A stretch of 64,000 nucleotides of DNA, from assembly GCF_000759975.1 (NCBI RefSeq), contig NZ_JNAM01000007.1, positions 22,662 to 86,661 on the forward strand, written 5' to 3'. The notes under the pieces are model-generated. The model saw only the letters and a program-made list of their open reading frames with translations. It made no database searches and was not told the DNA's origin. Position numbers and translations under genes: made by a program. This document shows positions 1 through 9,437 of the stretch, one piece after another. Position 1 is the stretch's first letter, and every line of letters begins with the position of its first letter. Source of the DNA: Prochlorococcus marinus str. MIT 9302 (GTDB lineage: Bacteria; Cyanobacteriota; Cyanobacteriia; PCC-6307; Cyanobiaceae).

Positions 1-397
1 TGATTTATGGCAAAAAATTGATCAATTAAGAATTAATGGCCTTGCAATGGAATATGTGAAGGGCCATAGTGGGGACAAACAAAATGATAGAGTTGATAAA
101 ATCGCGACAAACTATAGTAAAGGTATATCTATAATAAGCAACTTAAAAGAATCTGAATCTTCAGTAGACTTTTTTAAAAAAAATGCACCTTCAGAAATTC
201 AGGAATTATTTTCAAGAAATGAATTAATTCAAAAATTTGCAGACAAACAGTACTTTTTAAGTTCACTAGAACTAAGTAATTTATTAGGTAAAGAAAATTA
301 TGTAAAGATAAAACAATATTTACTTTTTGAATGGCGTAATTGGAGATTGATTCCTAAAGAAAAAAAATATTGGATAATAGAAAAAAAAGAATCCTAA
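1..397 (+). CDS. rnhA: Ribonuclease HI, C-terminal part (5' end outside window)
   Basis: The reading frame is open from base 2, so this gene enters from the left and its start is not seen. RNase HI cuts the RNA strand of RNA-DNA hybrids. The visible part begins with the end of the RNase H fold: a VKGHSG segment with the conserved loop histidine, then NDRVDKIA with the last catalytic aspartate. About 85 further residues follow, rich in Lys, Glu and aromatics; classical RNase HI ends soon after the last Asp, so this is a C-terminal extension of unknown role. pyrD starts 6 bp downstream, suggesting cotranscription. Confidence 0.88.
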   Translation, partial: DLWQKIDQLRINGLAMEYVKGHSGDKQNDRVDKIATNYSKGISIISNLKESESSVDFFKKNAPSEIQELFSRNELIQKFADKQYFLSSLELSNLLGKENYVKIKQYLLFEWRNWRLIPKEKKYWIIEKKES

Positions 398-403
398 TTT
401 TTT

Positions 404-1573
404 ATGAATGAACAGAAGAGGGTATTTAAAAATCTTTATAAAAACTTTATGACCCCTATACTCAAAAAAGACTCTGGAATAGATGCAGAATATTTAACTA
501 ATTTATCTCTTGGCCTTCTGTCATTTAGTTCAAGAAAATATAATTGGCCTGTAGTTTCATCAATCCTAAAAAATCTAAATGAAGAATTTTCTATAATTGA
601 TAAAAGGTTAAGTCAGAACATATGTGGAATAAATTTTTGTAATCCAATTGGTTTAGCTGCGGGTTTTGACAAAAATGGAAATGCTGCAAATATATGGAAA
701 GATTTTGGTTTTGGATTTGCTGAACTTGGTACAGTAACTAAATTTGCTCAAAATGGCAATCCAAAACCAAGGTTATTTAGATTAGCAGAAGAAGAAGCAG
801 CATTAAATAGGATGGGTTTCAATAACAATGGTGCTGAAAATCTGGTTAAAAATTTTCTTGAGCAAGGTATTGAGTTCAAAAAAAACAGGGAGAATATTTG
901 TTTAGGGATAAATTTCGGTAAGTCTAAAATCACAAGTTTATCTCAAGCAAAAGATGATTATTTAACTTCTCTAAAATTATTAATTCCATATTGTGATTAC
1001 GCAGCAATAAACGTAAGTTCTCCAAATACTGAAGGACTAAGAAAGTTGCAAGATCCAACTCTTCTAAAAGAACTTCTTAAAGAAATTAAAAACTTACCTA
1101 ATTGCCCACCGTTATTTGTAAAAATTGCGCCAGATTTAAGCTTTAAAGATATTGAAGATATTTGCCAATTAATAATCGAGGAAAACATCAATGGAATAAT
1201 TGCTACTAACACCAGCATTGATAGATTAGGTCTTGAAAATAGGAAGATCAGGCAAACCGGATTATTACTTTCTGAAGAGAATGGAGGATTAAGTGGAAGG
1301 CCTCTACAAAACAAAGCAAATCAAATAATAAAACATATTCATAAAATTGATAAAAATATTATTTTAATTGGCGTTGGTGGAATCGATAGTCCTGAGTCAG
1401 CTTGGGAAAGAATTTGTTCTGGAGCATCATTAATTCAACTGTATACGGGATGGATATATAAGGGACCACAATTAGTACCCAATATACTTGAAGGAATTAT
1501 AAAGCAACTCAATAACCATCAATTATCTAATATTAAAGAGGCCATTGGATCAGATTTAAAATGGGTTAAATAA
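404..1573 (+). CDS. pyrD: Dihydroorotate dehydrogenase (quinone), class 2
   Basis: Oxidises dihydroorotate to orotate in pyrimidine synthesis, passing electrons to membrane quinone. The 389-residue length and the N-terminal extension before the barrel (about the first 70 residues) fit class 2 enzymes. The FMN/substrate segment GLAAGFDKNG lies near residues 83-92. NVSSPNTEGLR near 203-213 contains the serine used as catalytic base in class 2 enzymes (class 1 uses Cys). KIAPD, NTSI and the phosphate-binding GVGGI segment follow. The ATG lies 6 bp after the rnhA stop, and the next gene starts 10 bp after its stop. Confidence 0.97.
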   Translation: MNEQKRVFKNLYKNFMTPILKKDSGIDAEYLTNLSLGLLSFSSRKYNWPVVSSILKNLNEEFSIIDKRLSQNICGINFCNPIGLAAGFDKNGNAANIWKDFGFGFAELGTVTKFAQNGNPKPRLFRLAEEEAALNRMGFNNNGAENLVKNFLEQGIEFKKNRENICLGINFGKSKITSLSQAKDDYLTSLKLLIPYCDYAAINVSSPNTEGLRKLQDPTLLKELLKEIKNLPNCPPLFVKIAPDLSFKDIEDICQLIIEENINGIIATNTSIDRLGLENRKIRQTGLLLSEENGGLSGRPLQNKANQIIKHIHKIDKNIILIGVGGIDSPESAWERICSGASLIQLYTGWIYKGPQLVPNILEGIIKQLNNHQLSNIKEAIGSDLKWVK

Positions 1574-1583
1574 AAAATGAATA

Positions 1584-2708
1584 ATGAACAAATCAGAACC
1601 TAATGATTACTCAACATTAGCCATGCAAATATCAAACTTAAAGCATGGAGGAAATGTATATGCAAATGCAAAAAAATTAAATTTATTACCCTCTGAAATC
1701 ATTGATGCAAGTGCCTCATTAGTACCCTTTGATCCACCTCAAATCTTAATAGATTCATTAAATGCAGAAATTAAGAATCTTGGATTTAGATATTACCCTG
1801 ATAGAAACTTGAGTGATTTGAAAGAAATAATCGGTAAATTTCATGGGATAAATCCAGACAATATCTTGCCTGGGAATGGAGCGTCTGAGCTAATAACCTG
1901 GGCAGGCTATGAAGCATCGAGATTTGGAATAAGCTGTATTCCTTCTCCATCCTTTGTTGATTATGAAAGATCTTTAAATTGTTGGAATAGTAATTTAATT
2001 CATTACCAATTACCAAAAAACTGGAATAATATTTTTCCTCAATCATTTCCCCTTCATCCTAAAGGTGATGTTATTTGGATAACAAATCCACATAACCCAA
2101 CCGGCCAATTGTGGGAGAAAAATTCATTAGAGGAAATAGTAAAAAAATATAAATTAGTGATCTGTGATGAGGCTTTCTTATCGATAACACCCAATGGAGA
2201 AAAAGAATCTTTAATACCATTAACCCAAAAGTATAATAATTTATTAGTCTTAAGAAGCTTGACCAAAATCTTCAATATTCCTGGACTTAGATTAGGTTAC
2301 GTTATTGGCTCATCAAAAAAACTTAAGCAATGGAAAATCAATAGAGATCCTTGGCCTTTAAATTCCTTTGCAATTAAAGCTGGAATTGACTTACTAAGTA
2401 ATAAGAAATTCTATGAACAATGGACAAGACAGATTCACCGCTGGATAAATATTGAAAGAGAGAAAGTATATGAAAAATTATCAAAGATAAAAAACCTTAA
2501 AGTTCATAACTCTTCAACCAACTTTTTTTTAATAGAAAGTAAAACATCCTTGTCGCCCAATATAAAATACTTAGAAAATAAAGGGATATTGCTTAGAGAA
2601 TGTACTTCATTTAGATTTCTTGACGAAAAATGGGCAAGAATAAGTTTACAAAATAGTAAAAATAACAATATTTTATGTAAAGAAATTCAAAATTCCTTTA
2701 AAAAATAA
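1584..2708 (+). CDS. cobC: CobD/CobC-like aminotransferase-fold decarboxylase (putative L-threonine-O-3-phosphate decarboxylase)
   Basis: A 374-residue fold-type I PLP enzyme. NPHNPTG (residues about 168-174), the DEAF segment and SLTKIFNIPGLRLGY with the PLP-binding lysine are all visible. SLTK followed by IPGLRLGY resembles the cobalamin-pathway threonine-phosphate decarboxylases, which make aminopropanol phosphate for the corrin side chain; HisC-type histidinol-phosphate aminotransferases are the close alternative. A second, more HisC-like paralogue lies at 16449-17558, which supports this one having the cobalamin role, but the assignment is inference. It is probably transcribed with pyrD. 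Its last 22 bp overlap the end of murG on the other strand. Confidence 0.8.
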   Translation: MNKSEPNDYSTLAMQISNLKHGGNVYANAKKLNLLPSEIIDASASLVPFDPPQILIDSLNAEIKNLGFRYYPDRNLSDLKEIIGKFHGINPDNILPGNGASELITWAGYEASRFGISCIPSPSFVDYERSLNCWNSNLIHYQLPKNWNNIFPQSFPLHPKGDVIWITNPHNPTGQLWEKNSLEEIVKKYKLVICDEAFLSITPNGEKESLIPLTQKYNNLLVLRSLTKIFNIPGLRLGYVIGSSKKLKQWKINRDPWPLNSFAIKAGIDLLSNKKFYEQWTRQIHRWINIEREKVYEKLSKIKNLKVHNSSTNFFLIESKTSLSPNIKYLENKGILLRECTSFRFLDEKWARISLQNSKNNNILCKEIQNSFKK

Positions 2709-3778
2709 TTAAAAAATTTTTTAATCTCAATTTTAGATTTGATTTTATTATTGTTTTCCATATTCTTCTTCATAAGATCTAATATTTGATAGTAATTTTT
2801 TCCGTTTTTTGATTTTATTTTAAAAATTCTTTCTAGAGTTTGTTCAAAAACTTCTTTTGAAATTTTATTTTGATTCATTAAAACTGAGCCTCCAGTTTCG
2901 GCAAGAATCAGTGCATTTTTCTCTTGGTGATTATTTTTAGAATAAGGAAAGGGAATTAAAATTGAAGGTTTTTCAGTCTCTATTAATTCATTTATTGTTC
3001 CTGCACCAGATCTCGATATTACAAGATCACAGTTTTGAATTAAAGCTGCTATTTCATTAGTAAATTTCTTTTGAACATAATTTTTGGATTTTTTTAAGTT
3101 AAAGGAATGTTGATTATATTCGCCAATAATATGAACTATTCGAAACTTTTTTTTCATTAAAAATTCCATAGAGTCGTAAAGAAGTTGATTTATAGCTTTT
3201 GCTCCTTGACTACCTCCCATAACAATCAAAAGAGGTCCTTTTCCTTTTGGAACCCATTCTGGCAAGGGATTAGATTTATAGAATTGCTGTCTCAAAGGAG
3301 TACCAGTGAAAATAGTTTTACAATTTCTTAAATAAGAATTTGTTTTCTTAAATCCTAAAAGAACATAGTTACACAAAAAACCAAAATATTTCGTGACCAT
3401 TCCTGGAATTAAATTTGATTCATGAATAATGACAGGTATCCTGAGAAGTTTTGAAGCAACAATAGTAGGGGCAGATATATAACCTCCAGTCGTAAAAACC
3501 AAGTTAATTTTTTTTTCTTTTAAGATTCTAATTATTTGGAAAGTTGACATTAAAATTTCTATATATTGATAAAACAAAAAAATATTTTTTCTTGGTGTCT
3601 TTATATTCAAAGTCCTCAAATTATATTTTTTGGGAATAAAATTTGCATCAAGTCTTTGGTGAACCCCCAACCAATGAATATTCCATTCATCTTCTACTTC
3701 TTTAGAAACTGCTAAAGCCGGGAAAATATGGCCTCCTGTTCCACTTGCTGCAACTAATAAATTATTTTTTTTAGACAT
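2687..3778 (-). CDS. murG: UDP-GlcNAc:undecaprenyl-pyrophosphoryl-MurNAc-pentapeptide GlcNAc transferase
   Basis: Makes lipid II for peptidoglycan at the inner face of the cytoplasmic membrane. The 363-residue protein has the N-terminal GTGGHIFPALA loop (residues 13-23), the GGSQGAKAIN glycine-rich loop near the middle, and the UDP-GlcNAc site SRSGAGTINELIE followed by P-rich and NHQEKNA segments. These three blocks in this order define MurG. The ATG at 3778 lies 32 bp from the divergent start of the exported hypothetical at 3811, so the two share a very small promoter region. No other mur gene is adjacent. Confidence 0.97.
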   Translation of the reverse strand: MSKKNNLLVAASGTGGHIFPALAVSKEVEDEWNIHWLGVHQRLDANFIPKKYNLRTLNIKTPRKNIFLFYQYIEILMSTFQIIRILKEKKINLVFTTGGYISAPTIVASKLLRIPVIIHESNLIPGMVTKYFGFLCNYVLLGFKKTNSYLRNCKTIFTGTPLRQQFYKSNPLPEWVPKGKGPLLIVMGGSQGAKAINQLLYDSMEFLMKKKFRIVHIIGEYNQHSFNLKKSKNYVQKKFTNEIAALIQNCDLVISRSGAGTINELIETEKPSILIPFPYSKNNHQEKNALILAETGGSVLMNQNKISKEVFEQTLERIFKIKSKNGKNYYQILDLMKKNMENNNKIKSKIEIKKFFNYFLKEF

Positions 3779-3810
3779 AAAACCTGAAATTAGTAGAATA
3801 AAAATAATAA

Positions 3811-4545
3811 ATGATAAATATGTTTAATTTAAACTTATTCAAAAATATAGGAGTTCCTCTCTACTTATTTATTTATCTCATTATTCCCTATTCAGCAATA
3901 ACGCAAACTTCAAAAGTTGATTTCATAAGAAATCTAGAAAACTCTTTAAATAAGCGAGATTTAGAGTTTATTAGAAAAAATTTTAGAAATGATGAAAACC
4001 AAAATATACTAAAACAGTTTTCAAAAATTGTTAATGATTTCCCTGATAGCAAATGGAAAATCAAAAGATTAAAATCAAATATTCCAAAAAAAGAAATTTT
4101 AAGAATAAAAGTTTCAGGTGAAAAAATAGTTAATGGAGAGATTCATATACTAGAATCCGAGTTCGATTATATTTTTTCAATTTTAAATGGACAAATTGAT
4201 GAAGGTATCATTAAAAATTTATTCACAACAATAAGAAATGATGAAAAGAAGATAGACATTAGTTTTAAAATCCCTGATAAAGTTCTTACTGGTTCAAAAT
4301 ATGATATCGATATTATTCTAAATAAGCCACTTGAAGAAGTGATTATTGCTGGAGCAATAAAACCTCATCAAGTAAATTCATTTTTTGAACAAGAAATATT
4401 ATTGGAGCCATTAGCATCTGGGGGGATTTTTAAAATAACAAGAGCTCCTTCAAAACCAGGGATACAAATTTGGTCAGGAATCATAGCTCACCCTGAGGGA
4501 ATGATTACTTTCACAAAAAGCATTGATATTGTTGATGAAATATAG
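3811..4545 (+). CDS. Conserved-type exported hypothetical protein
   Basis: Not recognised as a named family. The 244-residue product starts with a hydrophobic stretch (about residues 12-30, ending near SAITQ) that looks like a signal peptide or membrane anchor. The rest is soluble, Lys/Ile-rich and probably beta-rich, with a glycine-containing LASGGIFKI segment near the C-terminus. An alternative ATG lies three codons downstream at 3820. It is divergent from murG and ends 1 bp before the pgk stop on the other strand. Composition matches its neighbours and I see no sign of transfer. A periplasmic or thylakoid-lumen location is inference. Confidence 0.7.
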   Translation: MINMFNLNLFKNIGVPLYLFIYLIIPYSAITQTSKVDFIRNLENSLNKRDLEFIRKNFRNDENQNILKQFSKIVNDFPDSKWKIKRLKSNIPKKEILRIKVSGEKIVNGEIHILESEFDYIFSILNGQIDEGIIKNLFTTIRNDEKKIDISFKIPDKVLTGSKYDIDIILNKPLEEVIIAGAIKPHQVNSFFEQEILLEPLASGGIFKITRAPSKPGIQIWSGIIAHPEGMITFTKSIDIVDEI

Positions 4546-4546
4546 C

Positions 4547-5755
4547 CTAAGCTTCGTTTAACGCAGCTACACCTGGTAAGGTTTTACCTTCTAAAAGTTC
4601 CAAACTTGCGCCACCTCCAGTAGATATATGAGACATTTTCTCAGCTAATCCTGCTTTCTCTACTGCTGCGACTGAATCTCCACCACCAATTATTGTACAA
4701 ACTTCAGCAAAAGCACTTAAGTCCGCAAGAGTCGTAGCTATTGCATTTGTACCGTCTGCAAATTTATCAAATTCAAAAACTCCCATTGGACCATTCCAAA
4801 TAATTGTCTTACATTCTGCAAGAGCATTCTGAAAAACTTTAATGGAATTTGGACCAATATCGAGACCCATCCAATTGCCACTAATTGAATCAATTTGAGA
4901 TATTTTACTATTGGCGTCCGGAGAAAATTCATCAGCTAAAACGACATCAGTGGGTAATAATAACTCTACTCCTTTTGCTTTTGCTTTTGCTTCTAAATCT
5001 TTAGCAAGTTCTAATTTATCTTCTTCTACAAGGCTCTTTCCGACATCTAAACCTCTAGCTTTATAAAAAGTAAAGATCATACCTCCACCAATCATGATTT
5101 TGTCACACTTATCTAGTAAAGAATCAAGTACTCCTATTTTGCTACTAACCTTTGATCCTCCAACTATTGCTGCCAATGGACGCTTTGGAGAATCTATTGC
5201 TCCTTGTAAGTATTTCAATTCTTTTTCTAAAAGGAATCCAGCTACTGAAGGACTTAAATAATTAGTAACACCCTGAGTTGAAGCATGAGCTCTATGAGCA
5301 GCACCGAAAGCATCATTTACATACATATCTGCATGAGATGCTAATTTTTTAGCAAACTCAAGGTCGTTCTTTTCCTCTTCACCAAAAAAACGAACATTTT
5401 CAAGTAGAAGAACATCTCCATTAGACAAGCTATTTGATTGTGCAACTGCTTCATCACCAATACAACTGTTAGTAAGAGCAACGTTTTGCCCCAACAACTG
5501 ACTTAATCTTGCTGCTACTGGAGTTAATCTCATTTTTTCATTTACCTGACCCTTTGGTCTACCAAAATGAGCAGCTAAAATAACTTTTGCAGAATGATTA
5601 ATAAGATATTCAATAGTTGGGATCGCTGCACGAATACGCGTATCGTCGGTTATTTGACCATCTTCATTTAATGGAACATTAAAATCTACTCTTACAAGAA
5701 CTTTTTTTCCTTCTAAATTTGTCTTATCAAGACTGGAAAGAGATAATTTTGACAT
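4547..5755 (-). CDS. pgk: Phosphoglycerate kinase
   Basis: Interconverts 3-phosphoglycerate and 1,3-bisphosphoglycerate; in a cyanobacterium it works in both the Calvin cycle and glycolysis. The 402-residue length is normal. Visible signatures are VRVDFNVPL near residues 21-29, [10 protein letters not shown] (substrate Arg), VGGSKVSSK, the hinge/nucleotide region NGPMGVFE and the [13 protein letters not shown] phosphate-binding loop near the end. Composition is slightly less AT-rich than neighbours, as expected of a highly expressed gene. It has the largest upstream gap in the window (213 bp), shared with the divergent rbgA. Confidence 0.98.
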   Translation of the reverse strand: MSKLSLSSLDKTNLEGKKVLVRVDFNVPLNEDGQITDDTRIRAAIPTIEYLINHSAKVILAAHFGRPKGQVNEKMRLTPVAARLSQLLGQNVALTNSCIGDEAVAQSNSLSNGDVLLLENVRFFGEEEKNDLEFAKKLASHADMYVNDAFGAAHRAHASTQGVTNYLSPSVAGFLLEKELKYLQGAIDSPKRPLAAIVGGSKVSSKIGVLDSLLDKCDKIMIGGGMIFTFYKARGLDVGKSLVEEDKLELAKDLEAKAKAKGVELLLPTDVVLADEFSPDANSKISQIDSISGNWMGLDIGPNSIKVFQNALAECKTIIWNGPMGVFEFDKFADGTNAIATTLADLSAFAEVCTIIGGGDSVAAVEKAGLAEKMSHISTGGGASLELLEGKTLPGVAALNEA

Positions 5756-5968
5756 TAAACAAGCTTAATTTTTAATCTTAAGACCCTAACGTTAATTTTG
5801 GCTTATTGGGTTAAAAAGTATTTACTGTTACCTATGCCTTAATAAATTTTAAGAATTAACGATTATAAAAATTTTTTAGTCATTAAATTTATACTAAACT
5901 TTAGAAGTAAATACTTTTGAAACTTATAAAAACTAAAAGGAATACAAAATTTTATTTGATTTATTGAA
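5756..5968. promoter_or_regulatory. Divergent intergenic region between pgk and rbgA
   Basis: The longest non-coding stretch in the window (213 bp). On the minus strand a perfect TATAAT -10 hexamer lies at 5862-5867, about 107 bp before the pgk start; I see no good -35 in front of it, which is common for cyanobacterial promoters. On the plus strand TATACT around 5890-5895 could serve rbgA. No ORF, tRNA or strong hairpin is evident. Promoter positions are inferred from hexamers only. Confidence 0.35.
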
Positions 5969-6841
5969 GTGGACATACCCAAAATTCAATGGTACCCAGG
6001 CCATATCGCAAAAGCAGAAAAGAAATTATCTGAAGTTATCAATAAAGTAGATTTAGTTATAGAAGTTAGAGATGCACGAATTCCTTTGTCAACAGGACAT
6101 CCACACTTAAATAAATGGATAAATAATAAAAAACATATTTTAGTTATTAACAGATCAGATATGATCTCCCCTAATACAATAAATAGTTGGAATAAATGGT
6201 TTAATGCTAAAGATCAATATCCTCTTTGGTGTGATGCTAAAAGAGGAATAGGTATTAAAGAAATTTGTAAGTCAGCCAAAGATTCTAGGTCGTCAATCGA
6301 CGAAAGAAGACTTTCTAGAGGAATGCGAATTAGGCCAATTAGAGCCCTTACACTTGGTTTTCCAAACGTAGGAAAGTCAGCATTAATTAATAGAATTGCA
6401 AAAAAAAGAGTTGTAGATAGCGCTAGGAAAGCAGGCGTGACTCGTAATTTAAGATGGATAAAATTAGATAGTGGTATAGATATGCTAGATGCTCCTGGTG
6501 TTATACCGCCAAATTTAGAAGATCAAAAATCAGCACTTAATCTTGCACTATGTGACGATATTGGTGAAGCTGCTTATGAAATAGAGAGTGTCGCAATTGG
6601 ATTTATCAAAATTTTATCCACTCTCAACAAAGATAAGAATGCGAGTATCTCAGTTAAACAAATATCAAATAGATATGGAGTTGATATTGCAAAAGGCTTT
6701 AAGAGTCCTTCTGCTTGGATCGACGAAGCAGCTTCAAAACATACCTCAGGCGATAAAAGGAGAATGTCTCATAAATTATTGGAAGATTATAGAAATCAAA
6801 TGCTGGGTAAAATTGCTTTAGAAGTCCCAATATGGAATTAA
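5969..6841 (+). CDS. rbgA: Ribosome biogenesis GTPase YlqF/RbgA
   Basis: A circularly permuted GTPase needed for late large-subunit assembly. The motif order is the proof: WYPGHIAKAEK at the N-terminus, the G4-type motif NRSD near residues 60-63, then the P-loop GFPNVGKSALIN and the G3 motif DAPGV. The G4 lysine of the usual NKxD is Arg here. The 290-residue length is typical. The start is GTG at 5969; no in-frame ATG fits the conserved IQWYPGH beginning. It overlaps rluD by 10 bp, so the two are surely cotranscribed. Confidence 0.95.
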   Translation: MDIPKIQWYPGHIAKAEKKLSEVINKVDLVIEVRDARIPLSTGHPHLNKWINNKKHILVINRSDMISPNTINSWNKWFNAKDQYPLWCDAKRGIGIKEICKSAKDSRSSIDERRLSRGMRIRPIRALTLGFPNVGKSALINRIAKKRVVDSARKAGVTRNLRWIKLDSGIDMLDAPGVIPPNLEDQKSALNLALCDDIGEAAYEIESVAIGFIKILSTLNKDKNASISVKQISNRYGVDIAKGFKSPSAWIDEAASKHTSGDKRRMSHKLLEDYRNQMLGKIALEVPIWN

Positions 6842-7791
6842 ATAATCAAAATTCTTTCGGCATTGGAGAAGGTGAGCTTATAGAAATTATTTATGAGCTA
6901 CCTCTTCCTATGAGGCTAGACAGATGGTTAGTAAGTAAAAGGCCAGAACAAAGTAGAGCAAGAATTCAACATTTTATAAATTCAGGTTTAGTACTTGTAA
7001 ACTATAAGACCGCGAAAGCAAAGACCCCATTAAAAAATGGAGACAATGTTCAAATATGGATGCCACCTCCAGAACCTCTTATTTATTTGAAACCTGAAAA
7101 AATGGATTTAAATATCCTTTTTGAAGACGAGCACATCATAGTAATCAATAAACAATCAGGACTAATTGTTCATCCAGCCCCTGGACACAAATCTGGAACT
7201 TTAGTGAATGGATTACTTTTTCACTGTAAAGATCTACCTGGAATTAATGGGAAACTAAGACCTGGGATTGTTCACAGATTAGATAAAGATACCTCCGGAT
7301 GTATGGTGGTTGCAAAAAGCCAAGAGGCATTAGTAAATCTCCAGAAACAAATTAAAGAAAAAATTGCATCACGCGAATATATTGCAGTAATTCATGGAGC
7401 ACCTAATTCTGAAGAAGGTCAAATAGTTGGCAACATTGGCAGAGATAAATTAAATAGATTGAAATATAAAGTAGTTGAAGACACTTCAGGAAGGTATGCC
7501 TGTACCTATTGGAAATTAGAAGAAAGATTTGGCAATTACTCATTAATGAGTTTCAAACTAGATACGGGGCGAACGCATCAAATAAGAGTTCATTGCGCTC
7601 ACATTAATCATCCAATTGTTGGTGATCCGTTATATGGAAGATGTAAAAAACTACCATGTAAATTAGATGGCCAAGCTTTACATGCCATTAAGCTTGGACT
7701 TATACATCCAATCAATGGTAAAGAAATGATATTTGTATCAGAATTACCATTAGATTTTCAAAAATTAATAAGTGTTCTTAAAGTTAAATAA
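6832..7791 (+). CDS. rluD: Ribosomal large subunit pseudouridine synthase, RluD family
   Basis: Isomerises uridine to pseudouridine in 23S rRNA. An S4 RNA-binding domain occupies roughly residues 22-85 (RLDRWLVSKRPEQSRARI), followed by the catalytic domain with VHRLDKDTSG, whose Asp is the conserved nucleophile, and the RTHQIRVH segment with GDPLYG. Length (319) fits RluD. It follows rbgA with a 10-bp overlap, so both products of this small operon act on the large subunit. Its 3' end overlaps the ABC ATPase stop on the other strand by 8 bp. Which uridine(s) it modifies cannot be read from sequence. Confidence 0.94.
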   Translation: MELNNQNSFGIGEGELIEIIYELPLPMRLDRWLVSKRPEQSRARIQHFINSGLVLVNYKTAKAKTPLKNGDNVQIWMPPPEPLIYLKPEKMDLNILFEDEHIIVINKQSGLIVHPAPGHKSGTLVNGLLFHCKDLPGINGKLRPGIVHRLDKDTSGCMVVAKSQEALVNLQKQIKEKIASREYIAVIHGAPNSEEGQIVGNIGRDKLNRLKYKVVEDTSGRYACTYWKLEERFGNYSLMSFKLDTGRTHQIRVHCAHINHPIVGDPLYGRCKKLPCKLDGQALHAIKLGLIHPINGKEMIFVSELPLDFQKLISVLKVK

Positions 7792-9382
7792 GATTTAAAG
7801 AGGAATTTAGAAGTGATTTTGTATAAGTGTTTTGAGTTTTAGTGAATATTGTAGAACTTTCTCCTTCATCAACTATCTTTCCGTGATTCATAACTAGCAA
7901 CCTATCACAAAATCTTTTAGCAATGCCTAAATCATGAGTAATAAAGATAATCGTTAAATTCATTTTTTCTTGCAAGACTCTAAGCAATTCAAGAATCTCT
8001 ATTTTTACTGAAGCATCTAACATATTTACGCTCTCATCACAAATCAAAATTTTTGGTTTCAACAATAGTGCTCTGGCTAATGAAATTCTTTGCAATTGAC
8101 CACCAGATAATTGGCTAGGATAGGAATTAAAAAAATCATTATTTAAGGGGAGATTTAAATTTCTTAACATTAGTTTTATTTCTTTCTCGATTTTTCTTTT
8201 ATCTGCAATTTTTTGAATAAAAAATATATCTTCCAAAATATTTTTAATTGTCATTTTCGGATTCAAACTTGAAAAAGGATCTTGAAAAATAATTTGTATA
8301 TTATTGTTCTTTTTAAAAGATTTATTTTTTTTCGATGCATGATTTTTATCATAAATTTTGATTTCACCACCTCTTACTTTAAGAAGTCCAATTAAAGCCC
8401 TACATAATGTACTTTTACCGCTCCCTGAAGAACCAACTATTCCAAGAGTCTCATTCTCATATAACTTGAAACTAACTTCATTTAAAGCCTTATTCCATTT
8501 ATTAATGAAAATTGAAGAATTTAATTTATACCAATGCCTTAGGTTATTTACCTCTAGAACGACCTCATCTCGAGCATTATTTTTAGTATTTGGTTCTAAT
8601 ACTATTTTTGAAGCATTTACTAACTTTTTCCCGATATCTGATTTTGGTGATTGAAAAATATCTAATATATTCCCTTTTTCAACAATCGATCCCTTTTCAA
8701 TTATTGCAACTTTTTTACACCACTTTGCTGCAAGATTTATATCGTGACTAATTAAAATCAAAGTAGTAGCAAATTCATTACATAGATGAATTATTTCTTG
8801 CATAATTTCAAAACTTGTTTTGGTATCTAAGCTTGTTGTAGGTTCATCAGCTATTAATAGTTTAGGTTTCAAAGCAAGTGCCATTGCTATAGAAACTCTC
8901 TGTCTCATTCCACCACTAAATTGATGTGGGAAAGAATCAAGTCTACTTTCTTCAATTCCTACTTTTTGAAAAACTTCTTTTACTAATTTTTTAATAAGTA
9001 CAGATGATTTAGTTTGATAATGCGTTTTAAATAATTCATATAAATGATCCCCAACTCTCATTAGCGGATTAAGTTTTTTCATAGAATCTTGATAAATAAA
9101 TCCAAAATTCTTTCTTCTAAATAATTGTGCATCTTTGTTATTTATTTTCCTAGGGTCTACACTAGAAATCGATAAATACCCTTTAGAAGTGGCCTTTTCA
9201 GGCAATATATTTACTAATGTTTTTGCAAAAGTGGTCTTTCCACATCCAGAAGGTCCTATTATGGCCAAATGATCTCCCCTATCTATTTCCAAATTAAAAT
9301 TTTTAATAATAGGTTGCTGTTTTAAACCATATTTAACAGTAAGATTTTTAACTACAAGAATTTTTTCTTTTTTTATTTCCAT
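7784..9382 (-). CDS. Fused dual-ATPase ABC transporter subunit (peptide/nickel/opine type)
   Basis: Two complete ABC ATPase domains in one chain, like DppD joined to DppF. Domain 1 has Walker A GPSGCGKTT, signature FSGGMRQRVS and Walker B LLIADEPTTSLD. Domain 2 has GSSGSGKST, LSGGQLQR and ILICDESVNMLD. The catalytic Glu is present in both; the second Walker B has Ser where Pro is usual. I place the start at the ATG at 9382 (532 residues). A longer reading to 9490 would overlap the spoT start and adds no ABC-like sequence. No permease or binding protein is adjacent, so the transported substrate is unknown. Confidence 0.9.
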   Translation of the reverse strand: MEIKKEKILVVKNLTVKYGLKQQPIIKNFNLEIDRGDHLAIIGPSGCGKTTFAKTLVNILPEKATSKGYLSISSVDPRKINNKDAQLFRRKNFGFIYQDSMKKLNPLMRVGDHLYELFKTHYQTKSSVLIKKLVKEVFQKVGIEESRLDSFPHQFSGGMRQRVSIAMALALKPKLLIADEPTTSLDTKTSFEIMQEIIHLCNEFATTLILISHDINLAAKWCKKVAIIEKGSIVEKGNILDIFQSPKSDIGKKLVNASKIVLEPNTKNNARDEVVLEVNNLRHWYKLNSSIFINKWNKALNEVSFKLYENETLGIVGSSGSGKSTLCRALIGLLKVRGGEIKIYDKNHASKKNKSFKKNNNIQIIFQDPFSSLNPKMTIKNILEDIFFIQKIADKRKIEKEIKLMLRNLNLPLNNDFFNSYPSQLSGGQLQRISLARALLLKPKILICDESVNMLDASVKIEILELLRVLQEKMNLTIIFITHDLGIAKRFCDRLLVMNHGKIVDEGESSTIFTKTQNTYTKSLLNSSLNLI

Positions 9383-9437
9383 GATTTTATAGCAAATTTT
9401 TCTAGACCTAAATAAAATACATCTAAAGCAATATAAA

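Noticed and set aside
5815..5840. HLR1-type RpaB site upstream of pgk (TTTACT...GTTACC)
   Set aside because: The two half-sites are not spaced by the required 10 bp and neither matches fully.
6588..6821. Second plus-strand ORF within rbgA
   Set aside because: Internal out-of-frame reading of a conserved GTPase gene.
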